From Holophagales bacterium (GTDB lineage: Bacteria > Acidobacteriota > Holophagae > Holophagales > Holophagaceae), in the NCBI GenBank assembly GCA_031256155.1, contig JAIRRD010000073.1, positions 1 through 9,052 on the forward strand: a DNA stretch of 9,052 bases. Direction: 5' to 3'. The notes under the pieces were generated by a model. The model was not told the DNA's origin. It searched no databases and saw only the letters and a list, made by a program, of their open reading frames with translations. How positions within the stretch are numbered: position 1 is the stretch's first letter; the number at the start of each line of letters is the position of its first letter. Shown piece after piece: positions 1 through 6,102 of the stretch. Position numbers and translations under genes: made by a program.

Positions 1-1
1 T

Positions 2-115
2 TCTAATGGCATGTATGGGTTGCACCAGGATTTCTGTTCCGGCGGAGGTTGTATGGCGAAATATTTGATTAGTCATTACTATAGGTTTTTATCTGTCGCT
101 GAAAAAATCCAGTGA
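2..115 (+). CDS. 3' end of a truncated plus-strand gene (possible DUF2851-like C-terminus)
   Basis: A frame open from the left edge of the window runs 37 codons and stops with TGA at 113-115, only 6 bp before the convergent stop of the ABC permease. Its residues include a Gly-Leu-His-Gln-Asp-Phe-Cys stretch and a second Cys six residues after the first (FCSGGGC). This resembles, from memory, the C-terminal pattern of DUF2851 proteins, in which a QGL...FC....C motif sits near the end. That match is an inference from a very short fragment. The tight tail-to-tail arrangement fits a real gene end in a compact genome. An internal ATG at 53 follows GGCGGAGG and could instead start a 20-residue peptide, but the open frame upstream makes a truncated gene the simpler reading. 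Confidence 0.38.
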   Translation, partial: SNGMYGLHQDFCSGGGCMAKYLISHYYRFLSVAEKIQ

Positions 116-121
116 AATGTT

Positions 122-898
122 TTATCCCTCTGTTTCGCGTCCGGCAAGACCGATTGGTGTACGCATGAGTTTAAAACCGCACATTCCCCAGGCAAGCAGA
201 CCAACTGCCACCAAAATAATTACTCCTAACCATAAGGGAGTAGTTATTTGAATCTGAGCCAGCAAGTCAATAGTGTTATTGCTGGTGTACCGGCTTTCGG
301 CAAGACTTTCCAGGTAATGCGTAAAAGTAATGCGCTGCAGTGCCGGTGGAAAAACTCTTACCAGGGGATCCCAAATGAAAAGAAATAATGTAGCCCACAG
401 TGTGCCGCGCTTAAAAAGCAATAATAGTAAGGAAGTGAATCCAAGCTGCGCCCACAATATCAGGATTAAAGCCAATATTCTTCTGGGGAGTGTCAGCATG
501 TCCATTCCAATCAATGGCATGAGCGCAACTGCTATTACCAGCCAGGCAGAACACCAGGAAAACCATAGTAACCCTTTGCCTAAGGGCAGTGCCCATATGG
601 GCGCGGGCCGTACAAGCATCAATGGAAGTGTACGGTGTTCCAAATCCTCGTTGATACATGCCGGGGCAGCAAGCAGAGCAATTATTGGGAGTGCTATCTG
701 ACCGTAAGCGTTGTGGTACAACTCCAGGATAGTTCTGGCTGAAACAAAATTTCTGTTAAAACTCTGAACAAGCATTACAACGATGAGCGGTACCATGATT
801 AAACAGGCCATTACCCAGCCTCTGGCTTGAAAAATTCTGGGCAAATACCCTTTGAACACTGCTCTTATGGCATCTATGGGAGATGGAATATTTCTCAT
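122..898 (-). CDS. ABC-2 type transporter permease (258 aa), last gene of the operon
   Basis: An integral membrane subunit of an ABC-2-type exporter. Hydrophobic segments lie roughly at residues 28-46, 66-82, 109-131, 141-161, 165-180 and 221-241, giving the six-helix layout of the family. The first cytoplasmic loop carries the family hallmark Asn-Glu-Asp-Leu-Glu-His-Arg-Thr-Leu followed by LMLVRPAP (about residues 83-100), equivalent to the E..-G/R-TL..L..RP pattern of ABC-2 permeases. The ATG start lies 4 bp after the TAA of the preceding ATPase. The sequence before it reads AAGG with a short spacing, so translation is probably coupled to the upstream gene. The partner ATPase is the adjacent gene at 903-1832. 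The substrate cannot be told from sequence. The family call is firm; which permease pairs with which ATPase is inferred from gene order. Confidence 0.88.
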   Translation of the reverse strand: MRNIPSPIDAIRAVFKGYLPRIFQARGWVMACLIMVPLIVVMLVQSFNRNFVSARTILELYHNAYGQIALPIIALLAAPACINEDLEHRTLPLMLVRPAPIWALPLGKGLLWFSWCSAWLVIAVALMPLIGMDMLTLPRRILALILILWAQLGFTSLLLLLFKRGTLWATLFLFIWDPLVRVFPPALQRITFTHYLESLAESRYTSNNTIDLLAQIQITTPLWLGVIILVAVGLLAWGMCGFKLMRTPIGLAGRETEG

Positions 899-902
899 GG
901 CC

Positions 903-1832
903 TTATCCGTGATCTTGCGTCAGATATTGGAAAACTGCATCCAGATTCATGTCCAATGGGTCAAGTGCTTTGATTGAAAGCTGCCCCGAAACTACTGCGC
1001 TCTGAAGTTTCGGGAAAAAATCCCTTGGATTTTTTATGGCTAATACCGCACCGGTATCTTCAATTTTCAAGGTTACTAAATTTGGGTAATCCACTGCCCA
1101 TCTTGCCACAGCTTTGGCTTCATCAGCCACGATGCGAAGTTCTACCGGATGCCTGTCCAGCAATTCTCTGATTTCAACAACGCTGCCTTCAGCCAGCAGG
1201 CGGCCTCTGAAAAATAACCATATCCTACCGGTCAGTTGAGCTACTTCGCCCAAAATGTGACTTGAAACAATTATGCGTATGTTCCGTTTGGCGAGACCGC
1301 GAATCATGGTCATTAATTCAGTTCTGGCCTCCGGGTCCAGGCCGTTGAACGGTTCATCCAGAATCAACAAGTCGGGATCGTGCAATAGTGCCTGGGCAAG
1401 TCTGATACGCTGCCGCATCCCCTTGGACATGGCGGTAAACAATAAATTTGAACGAGAGGACATGCCGACGGTTTCCACCACACGATCAACCGCTTCCCGC
1501 AGAGCAGTACCTTTCAACCCGGAGAGTTCGCCCATCATTCTCAGCCAGCGATCAGCTCTCAAACCAACCGGGAATCTGTCACCTTCCGGCACAAGGCCAA
1601 TGCGTGAAAGAACATTTGGATTACGGAACGGGGGTTCGCCAAAAACAAAAACGCTTCCGCCTGAAGGGGGCAATAGCCCGGAAATAATTTGAATCAGTGT
1701 TGACTTGCCAGCACCGTTTGGACCCAAAAGTCCTGTAATGCCACCGTTTTCCGGCAGTTCCAGTGTCGTGGGGGACAAACCAAGTACATGGCCATATCTG
1801 AGGCTTGCGCGATCTAACCTTATGGTACTCAT
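903..1832 (-). CDS. ABC transporter ATP-binding protein (309 aa), second ATPase of the operon
   Basis: A cytoplasmic ATPase that drives an ABC-2 exporter. Numbered from the chosen start: Walker A GPNGAGKST at 37-45; a VPE motif at the Q-loop position (81-83, Glu in place of Gln, as often seen in this subfamily); signature SKGMRQR at 136-142 in place of LSGGQ; Walker B LLILDE at 155-160 with catalytic Glu160; D-loop NGLD at 163-166; switch His192. Residues from about 220 to 309 form a C-terminal extension typical of drug- and Na+-export type ATPases. The frame is open up to position 2000, but the ATG at 1832 is preceded by GGAGG at proper spacing and overlaps the stop of the upstream permease as ATGA (1829-1832). 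The longer version would add 56 unrelated residues and overlap the permease by 172 bp. Confidence 0.92.
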   Translation of the reverse strand: MSTIRLDRASLRYGHVLGLSPTTLELPENGGITGLLGPNGAGKSTLIQIISGLLPPSGGSVFVFGEPPFRNPNVLSRIGLVPEGDRFPVGLRADRWLRMMGELSGLKGTALREAVDRVVETVGMSSRSNLLFTAMSKGMRQRIRLAQALLHDPDLLILDEPFNGLDPEARTELMTMIRGLAKRNIRIIVSSHILGEVAQLTGRIWLFFRGRLLAEGSVVEIRELLDRHPVELRIVADEAKAVARWAVDYPNLVTLKIEDTGAVLAIKNPRDFFPKLQSAVVSGQLSIKALDPLDMNLDAVFQYLTQDHG

Positions 1833-2692
1833 ATCACAGCCTCCGATGGCATAGTCCTCCGTTTGGCAATATACAGCCACAAAAGAATATTTGCCGCTGT
1901 GGCAATGATAGTCGGCCAAAGCGGGAAGGACATTTTTGTGGCTCCGCATAATATTCGGGGCCAAACCTGTGTAAGCCCAATCGGACTTAAAGCCATCCAT
2001 GATACTTCATTAAAAATGTTTGTGAGGATTCCACCAAGAATGCTGGGGCCAAGGAGCAGACCTATTACCCAACCCATGCCCGCTTTAGGGGTACCGGCAA
2101 GAGAAGAAGCGCCTAATGTAATAGATGCCATCAGCATTGAATTTAATATCGCAGCAGGAATTAGATACAACGGCGTTATAAGCCATACAGGGCCATTGGG
2201 ACCGGCTACGAGCATTGAAAGCAGCCAGGGTACAATGATAAATGGCAGCTGGATGCAAAACGGAACTCCAAAAGCTATGAGCGTTTTGGAGGCTAAATAT
2301 TCCAGGGGGCGCACCGGATGGGCAAAAATCAGGGGGCGTATCCGATATAGGGTATCTCTGGATATTAGTCCACCGCCAATCAATGCCACTTGAAACCACA
2401 AAAACCACAGCATTGATGGATGAAGCAAGGATGCCTGGAAGTCGGCTGATTTGGGCAGAAAATGATCGGCCAGCCCTTTGACCTGATCAAGCTGCGAATT
2501 TGTCGCAATTAAGTATTTTGTATAAAGAACTGTCAGTTGAATTAATAAAATCCCTACAAACACAGCCCCAAAAAATCGTCCCAGTTTTTGGCGCAATATA
2601 CGCATAAGGTCAAATCGAGCCAGAGACAAAATTGGGGGCTTACGCTGCGCGAGATTCGGTATTGGTGGAAGCTTGGGGGTATATATGGGCAT
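1829..2692 (-). CDS. ABC-2 type transporter permease (287 aa), second gene of the operon
   Basis: A membrane subunit paired by gene order with the ATPase at 2700-3614. After a Pro-rich cytoplasmic N-terminus of about 38 residues, hydrophobic segments lie near 40-58, 92-111, 134-162, 169-195, 206-225 and 258-275. The loop after the second segment contains ISRDTLYRIRPLIFAHPVRP (about 110-129), the counterpart of the ABC-2 motif joining helix 2 to helix 3. It begins with ATG 7 bp after the TGA of the first ATPase. Only a weak ribosome-binding site (TTGAG) precedes it, suggesting translational coupling. It ends in an ATGA overlap with the next ATPase. It shares little obvious sequence with the other permease at 122-898 beyond topology, so the two halves are diverged or of separate origin. 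The substrate is unknown. Confidence 0.87.
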   Translation of the reverse strand: MPIYTPKLPPIPNLAQRKPPILSLARFDLMRILRQKLGRFFGAVFVGILLIQLTVLYTKYLIATNSQLDQVKGLADHFLPKSADFQASLLHPSMLWFLWFQVALIGGGLISRDTLYRIRPLIFAHPVRPLEYLASKTLIAFGVPFCIQLPFIIVPWLLSMLVAGPNGPVWLITPLYLIPAAILNSMLMASITLGASSLAGTPKAGMGWVIGLLLGPSILGGILTNIFNEVSWMALSPIGLTQVWPRILCGATKMSFPLWPTIIATAANILLWLYIAKRRTMPSEAVI

Positions 2693-2699
2693 GGTTATC

Positions 2700-3614
2700 T
2701 CAAGCGACTGATCCGCGAATGGCGCGAATTAAAATTTCATCAAGTCTGTCATGACGAGGCGTAATCTGCACTAATACAGCCCCTGCTGATTCCGCCCATT
2801 TGAACGGAATGCTGGCATCTGCTTCTTTTAGCTCAATGTCATACAGTCCGTTAAGGCTTTCAAGTAAATTCCCGATTTCAGCTAATCTTTCCTCTTGATC
2901 TGAAGTCAATGGCTCTAAAAAACGCAGTTCAAACCGTTTGGACAACGCGTGGCGCAATTCGGTTATTAAACCATAAGCCTTAAGTTCTCCTTTGTCCAAG
3001 ATAACTAATTGATCTGAAACGCGCTCAACGTCTTCTAGTAAATGGCTTGCCAAAATCACGTTTGTGCCCAATTCACCTCTTATTTTAAGAACAAGCTCCA
3101 ACATTTTGCGTCGACCAAATGGGTCTAACCCGTTTGTAGGCTCATCCAGAAAAACCAATTTAGGACTGTGAACTATGGCCTGGGCCAGTTTAACGCGCTG
3201 CCGCATACCTGTTGAGTAACCTGAGACGTTCCTGTATCTTGCCTCATCAAGCCCCACAAAATATAAAACTTCATGTGAGCGATCCCTGGCCTGTTCCAGG
3301 TTCAAGCCTGATAACTCCCCCCAAAAAGCGACTTGCTCATATGCTGAAACATCCTCAATCAAAGCATCGTATTCCGGCATGTAACCAATGGAACTGCGCA
3401 ATTTGAAAGAGGAGGCATCATCCAGTGGAATCCCCATAACAGTGCCATTGCCGCGAAATGGTCTGACCAGACCCAAAAGCGTTTTTAATAGCGTTGACTT
3501 GCCTGAACCATTAGGTCCCAGCAAACCGACAATTCCATCCTGCATCGTCAGGTTCAGTCCTTTTAGAGCAACTGTAGGTCCATAACGGACTTCCAAGTCT
3601 TGAAACGAAATCAA
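2700..3614 (-). CDS. ABC transporter ATP-binding protein (304 aa), first gene of the operon, TTG start
   Basis: A cytoplasmic ATPase of an ABC-2 exporter. Walker A GPNGSGKST at 33-41; MPE at the Q-loop position (79-81); signature YSTGMRQR at 133-140; Walker B KLVFLDEP at 152-159 with Asp157 and Glu158; D-loop NGLD at 161-164; switch His191. A C-terminal extension (about 220-304) resembles the regulatory tail of NatA/CcmA-like exporter ATPases. The start codon is TTG at 3614-3612, preceded by AGGGAGG (3625-3619) with a 4-nt gap; no in-frame ATG gives a sensible N-terminus, and the first strand (MISFQDLEVRYG) begins immediately. It heads the four-gene operon. The two ATPases are clearly homologous, but each has its own signature variant, so a heterodimer (one transporter made of all four proteins) and two separate transporters are both possible. 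Confidence 0.92.
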   Translation of the reverse strand: MISFQDLEVRYGPTVALKGLNLTMQDGIVGLLGPNGSGKSTLLKTLLGLVRPFRGNGTVMGIPLDDASSFKLRSSIGYMPEYDALIEDVSAYEQVAFWGELSGLNLEQARDRSHEVLYFVGLDEARYRNVSGYSTGMRQRVKLAQAIVHSPKLVFLDEPTNGLDPFGRRKMLELVLKIRGELGTNVILASHLLEDVERVSDQLVILDKGELKAYGLITELRHALSKRFELRFLEPLTSDQEERLAEIGNLLESLNGLYDIELKEADASIPFKWAESAGAVLVQITPRHDRLDEILIRAIRGSVA

Positions 3615-3618
3615 AGTG

Positions 3619-3625
3619 CCTCCCT
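3619..3625 (-). promoter_or_regulatory. Shine-Dalgarno sequence deciding a TTG start (ABC ATPase)
   Basis: The minus strand reads AGGGAGG, then CACT, then TTG. This near-perfect complement to the 16S 3' end at 4-nt spacing is the main reason for accepting TTG as the start of the first ABC gene. Confidence 0.75.
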
Positions 3626-3627
3626 CT

Positions 3628-3633
3628 ATTATA
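3628..3633 (-). promoter_or_regulatory. Second TATAAT box close to the ABC operon start
   Basis: A perfect TATAAT on the minus strand, with TTGGTC (3655-3650) 16 bp upstream as a weak -35. Transcription would begin near 3621, inside the Shine-Dalgarno sequence, leaving an almost leaderless message. It is more likely a chance AT-rich match or a secondary promoter than the main one. Confidence 0.25.
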
Positions 3634-3702
3634 GAAAATGCGGGTAGCAGACCAATTATTTTAGCCGCTAGGCATATGTAATATTTTAATAGCCCTGCCG
3701 CA

Positions 3703-3733
3703 ATTATATCAACTTGCTTTCAAACGAATACAA
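3703..3733 (-). promoter_or_regulatory. Predicted leftward promoter for the ABC operon
   Basis: On the minus strand an extended -10 (TGATATAAT) has its TATAAT at 3708-3703. TTGTAT (3733-3728) lies 19 bp upstream as a poor -35. The predicted start near 3696 would leave a leader of about 80 nt before the TTG at 3614. The extended -10 compensates for the weak -35. The call rests on motif matches and on its mirror symmetry with the rightward promoter. Confidence 0.42.
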
Positions 3734-3744
3734 TTTGGTATAAT
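3714..3744 (+). promoter_or_regulatory. Predicted rightward promoter for the HAD phosphatase-moaC unit
   Basis: A consensus extended -10, TGGTATAAT, has its TATAAT at 3739-3744; TTGCTT at 3714-3719 is a weak -35 at the long spacing of 19 bp. The predicted start near 3751 gives a leader of about 110 nt that includes the 13-bp hairpin. The -35 regions of the two divergent promoters overlap, so the two polymerases would compete for the same DNA. Confidence 0.5.
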
Positions 3745-3767
3745 TGCGGCTGGAACCGACACCCGCA

Positions 3768-3807
3768 AGTTTTTGAAAAAGCTGGGGTTCCCGGTTTTTC
3801 AAAAACT
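3768..3807. repeat. Perfect 13-bp hairpin in the divergent region
   Basis: AGTTTTTGAAAAA at 3768-3780 is exactly complementary to TTTTTCAAAAACT at 3795-3807, with a 14-nt G/C-rich loop. Each arm holds an 11-base core (TTTTTGAAAAA or TTTTTCAAAAA) that is itself a near-palindrome, so the two copies are both direct and inverted repeats. It lies inside the predicted leader of the HAD gene. It lacks a GC-rich stem followed by a U-run, so it is not a standard intrinsic terminator in either direction. A dispersed chromosomal repeat, an mRNA-stabilising stem or a protein site are all possible. Confidence 0.7.
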
Positions 3808-3849
3808 ATGGCACATTGCATTTAATGCCTGTTGAATGCGACTTGGTAT

Positions 3850-3856
3850 AAGGAGG
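3850..3856 (+). promoter_or_regulatory. Shine-Dalgarno sequence deciding a TTG start (HAD phosphatase)
   Basis: AAGGAGG is followed by ACATT and then TTG at 3862. It is the full consensus at 5-nt spacing, and it places translation exactly at the first beta strand of the HAD domain. Confidence 0.8.
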
Positions 3857-3861
3857 ACATT

Positions 3862-4545
3862 TTGAAACTTGTAGTCTGGGATTTTGATGGCACATTAGCG
3901 GATACTCGTCTCCTCATTGAAGATGGTATGCGGTTTGCGCTTAAAGCTATGGGTAAGCCAAGTGAACTCATGGATAAATGGCTGGCTTGTGTTGGGCTTC
4001 CAGTAGAAGAAGGGCTTCGTCGTACCTTTGACGTACGCAATGATTCTGAAATGGACAGCATTCTTAATCTTTACCGGTCTTACGACTGGGTTGGCAACAC
4101 ACATCTGATACAACCTTTTCCGGGTATGCAGGAATTGGTTGCAGAGTTAAATGCCAAGGGGGTTAAACAAGCCATAGCTACTTCAAAACGATTTAAAGCG
4201 TTGGAACCGCAACTGGCGGATTTTGGCTGGGCTGACAGTTTTTTCCCTGTGATAACACCAGAAAGGGTCACATATCCAAAACCTCACCCTGAGAGTCTGG
4301 AAGTCTGCCTCAATACCCACAATCTGCACTCCGAAGACGCAATGATGGTTGGTGACACTCTTTTTGACCTCAACATGGCAAATGCCGCAAAAGTGCCTTG
4401 TATCGGCGTAACTTATGGATTTGCTGATGAAAGTCAACTGGCTAACGCTGCTCCGATTGCCTGTGTCGGCAATGTTGTTGAGTTGAGAAAAATTCTTTTG
4501 AAATTCTTAAAGCAGGATGATCATGGCAGTAACACAACATTTTGA
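3862..4545 (+). CDS. HAD-superfamily hydrolase, phosphoglycolate phosphatase-like (227 aa), TTG start
   Basis: A cytoplasmic phosphatase of HAD subfamily I with an alpha-helical C1 cap. Numbered from the TTG: motif I DFDGT at 7-11 (nucleophile Asp7, acid/base Asp9); motif II ATSK around Thr107-Ser108; motif III Lys140 within YPKPHP; motif IV GDTLFD with Gly164, Asp165 and Asp169. The cap spans about residues 15-85. Length and the KPHP...MVGD spacing match Gph/PpaX-type enzymes, which act on phosphoglycolate, pyrophosphate or sugar phosphates; the true substrate cannot be read from sequence. The frame extends upstream to a TTG at 3832, but only the TTG at 3862 has AAGGAGG at correct spacing. 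The 3' end overlaps moaC by 23 bp, indicating one transcript. Confidence 0.88.
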   Translation: MKLVVWDFDGTLADTRLLIEDGMRFALKAMGKPSELMDKWLACVGLPVEEGLRRTFDVRNDSEMDSILNLYRSYDWVGNTHLIQPFPGMQELVAELNAKGVKQAIATSKRFKALEPQLADFGWADSFFPVITPERVTYPKPHPESLEVCLNTHNLHSEDAMMVGDTLFDLNMANAAKVPCIGVTYGFADESQLANAAPIACVGNVVELRKILLKFLKQDDHGSNTTF

Positions 4546-5023
4546 TTCCGATGGACGCCCAAGGATGGCGGATGTATCGGCGAAAGCTATAACTAGGCGC
4601 AGAGCCTCTGCCGCTGGCTATCTGGAACTATGTCAGGAATGTGCTGATGCCATGACAAATGGATTTGGTGCTAAGGGGGATCCCTGGTCTCTGGCAAGGA
4701 TTTCAGCAATTTCCGGCATTAAGAACACAGCCAATTTATTGCCACTAGCCCACCCTTTGATATTGGATACCATTTCCATGAAGCATCACTGGGACGCAAA
4801 TAACAGGCGAGCTTGGCTCTATGCGGAAGTGTCGTGCGAAAATCGCACCGGCGTTGAAATGGAAGCCATTATTGGCGTGTGCATTGGCCTGACGGGCCTG
4901 TACGACTCTTTGAAATCCATCAGCCATAATATGACACTGGGACCAGTGAAATTACTCAGAAAAGAGGGTGGGCGTCGCGGAAGTATCACTATGCCCTGGT
5001 CTGATTGCCCTTGGATACCGTAA
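4523..5023 (+). CDS. moaC: Cyclic pyranopterin monophosphate synthase MoaC (166 aa)
   Basis: MoaC converts the 3',8-cyclo-GTP made by MoaA into cyclic pyranopterin monophosphate, the first stable intermediate of molybdenum cofactor biosynthesis. Family landmarks in order: HFDSDGRPRMADVSAKAITRR at the N-terminus, Lys51, LAHPL with His77 (usually LCHPL), TGVEMEA with Glu112 and Glu114, YDSLKSI with Asp128 and Lys131, and LLRKEGGRRG near the end. With the ATG at 4523 these residue numbers fall exactly on the conserved positions I recall for the E. coli enzyme (161 aa), which supports this start. It also has AGGA five bases upstream; the ATG at 4517 would leave no spacing. No other molybdenum cofactor gene is in the window. 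It overlaps the end of the HAD gene, so expression is probably coupled. Confidence 0.96.
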   Translation: MAVTQHFDSDGRPRMADVSAKAITRRRASAAGYLELCQECADAMTNGFGAKGDPWSLARISAISGIKNTANLLPLAHPLILDTISMKHHWDANNRRAWLYAEVSCENRTGVEMEAIIGVCIGLTGLYDSLKSISHNMTLGPVKLLRKEGGRRGSITMPWSDCPWIP

Positions 5024-5046
5024 AAATATCATGAACTTTTTTAATT

Positions 5047-5075
5047 TTGCAATTTGCGTAAAATTTTGTTAGACT
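5047..5075 (+). promoter_or_regulatory. Possible promoter for the M23 peptidase gene
   Basis: TTGCAA (5047-5052) and TAGACT (5070-5075) are separated by 17 bp, each matching the sigma70 consensus at four of six positions. The DNA between is very A/T-rich. A 9-base direct repeat, TTTGCAATT, occurs at 5046-5054 and 5075-5083, flanking the -10 region; it could be an operator or chance. Confidence 0.35.
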
Positions 5076-5166
5076 TTGCAATTCGGCCTGTCTGCTGAGA
5101 GTATTTTCGGAAGGTGCGGCGATGAGTGGTAGGATATTTGCTTTATCCTCCCAATATGGAGATTTT

Positions 5167-6102
5167 ATGCGTTTTTCTTCGCTTGTTCTTTTAGCCAGTA
5201 TAGTTGGTTTAATGCCCGTTTATACTTCAGCCAAAACACCCATCCCTCTAAAACTTACAAAAACCAAGACAACTGTCAAAAAGGAAAACGCAACTGATGA
5301 TAAACCACAGCCCAATAAAAAAGATACTGAGACTGTCGTTGTGCAAACTAAACTCGTGCCGCCTGTTAAGCAGGTAGATGCCTTGCCACCACAGCAAGCG
5401 GATGATATTGAATTTTTACCACAGACGAAGCAACTAACGTCGCCATTGCTAACAGATGTTCAAAATAATGACAGTCTGTCAAAACCTCGACTGGACCCAG
5501 CTCAATTTCTTGCTTCACAAGTTCAAGGTATTTTGCCTGAATCAAATTCGGAAGAGACTGTGGACTTTGAGCCATACATTTTTCTTCCTGCGGATCCAAA
5601 TAATTTTGATCTGCTTTGGCCTGTTGAAACTCGTACCATCAGTTCGGCTTGGGGACCGAGGGTTAGAACATCTGTAACAGTTGTTAAAACTCCATATGGA
5701 AATCGTCAAATCCGCAAGCCTTACAATAGTATCCACAAAGGTATTGACCTCACGGCGCCCATTGGTCATGGCATTTTTGCCGCCATGGATGGTACTGTTA
5801 TCGCTGTTGGGAATAATAAGAAATTGGGAAAATTTGTCAGAATTGACCACGGGAACGATGTTGAAACTGTCTATGGGCACAATAGCGAGAATCTTGTGGA
5901 AATCGGCGATATGGTGCGTCGTGGCCAAATAATTGCCAAGGTTGGAAGTACAGGCCATTCAACTGGCCCACATGTCCACTTTGAAGTATTGATTAACAAA
6001 CAACAAGTAAATCCGGCACCACTACTAAACGATTCGGAAGAAATTCCTGCTGAAATTATTGCCTACAATGATAACTTTCTATCATCCAACCGTAACCGTT
6101 GA
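5167..6102 (+). CDS. Secreted M23 (LytM-type) metallopeptidase (311 aa)
   Basis: A probable cell-wall endopeptidase acting in the periplasm. Numbered from the ATG at 5167: a Sec signal peptide at 1-22 (MRFSS, hydrophobic core, then a TSA|KT cleavage site); a low-complexity linker rich in Lys, Thr, Pro and Gln to about 110; then the M23 beta-barrel from about 155 to 285. Zinc and catalytic residues are all present: His190 and Asp194 in HKGID, His238 in YGHN, His269 and His271 in GPHVHFE. With intact ligands it should be an active peptidase, unlike EnvC/NlpD-type activators that lack them. An alternative ATG at 5122 (AGGTG five bases upstream) would add 15 residues; I prefer 5167 because it gives a normal short n-region and has GGAG upstream. 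No LysM or coiled-coil domain is visible. Confidence 0.92.
   Translation: MRFSSLVLLASIVGLMPVYTSAKTPIPLKLTKTKTTVKKENATDDKPQPNKKDTETVVVQTKLVPPVKQVDALPPQQADDIEFLPQTKQLTSPLLTDVQNNDSLSKPRLDPAQFLASQVQGILPESNSEETVDFEPYIFLPADPNNFDLLWPVETRTISSAWGPRVRTSVTVVKTPYGNRQIRKPYNSIHKGIDLTAPIGHGIFAAMDGTVIAVGNNKKLGKFVRIDHGNDVETVYGHNSENLVEIGDMVRRGQIIAKVGSTGHSTGPHVHFEVLINKQQVNPAPLLNDSEEIPAEIIAYNDNFLSSNRNR

Larger units (their letters stand above)
3697..3750. repeat. Inverted repeat spanning the divergent promoters
   Basis: The left arm is 3697-3712 and the right arm 3735-3750. The outer 12 bases (GCCGCAATTATA / TATAATTGCGGC) are perfectly complementary, followed by one mismatch and three more matches, giving 15 of 16 pairs. 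The arms are 22 bp apart and centred at about 3723.5. Each arm contains an extended -10 box facing outward. The repeat may be the promoters themselves, a two-site operator for a dimeric or tetrameric regulator, or a remnant of a small inverted-repeat element. Confidence 0.7.

Noticed and set aside
84..110. GGTTTTT...AAAAAATCC as a bidirectional terminator between convergent genes
   Set aside because: The pairing is A/T-only beyond two G-C pairs and needs a bulge, which is too weak to call.
53..115. 20-residue peptide gene starting at ATG 53 after GGCGGAGG
   Set aside because: The frame is already open from the window edge, so the GGAGG can be explained as Gly codons in the tail of a truncated gene.
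1273..1692. Plus-strand open frame opposite the second ABC ATPase, and similar antisense frames elsewhere
   Set aside because: These are mirror images of codon bias in strongly supported genes, without their own ribosome-binding sites or recognisable domains.
1833..2000. 56-codon N-terminal extension of the second ABC ATPase
   Set aside because: It would overlap the upstream permease gene on the same strand and has no ATPase-like sequence. The ATG at 1832 has GGAGG and an ATGA coupling overlap.
3818..3828. GCATTTAATGC palindrome just upstream of the HAD ribosome-binding site
   Set aside because: An 11-base near-palindrome in A/T-rich DNA is expected by chance. An AATGC copy at 3835-3839 allows alternative pairing, but there is no further support.
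5122..5166. Upstream ATG start for the M23 peptidase
   Set aside because: Its ribosome-binding site is acceptable, but it places 15 extra residues, including an Asp, ahead of a normal signal peptide. Kept only as an alternative.
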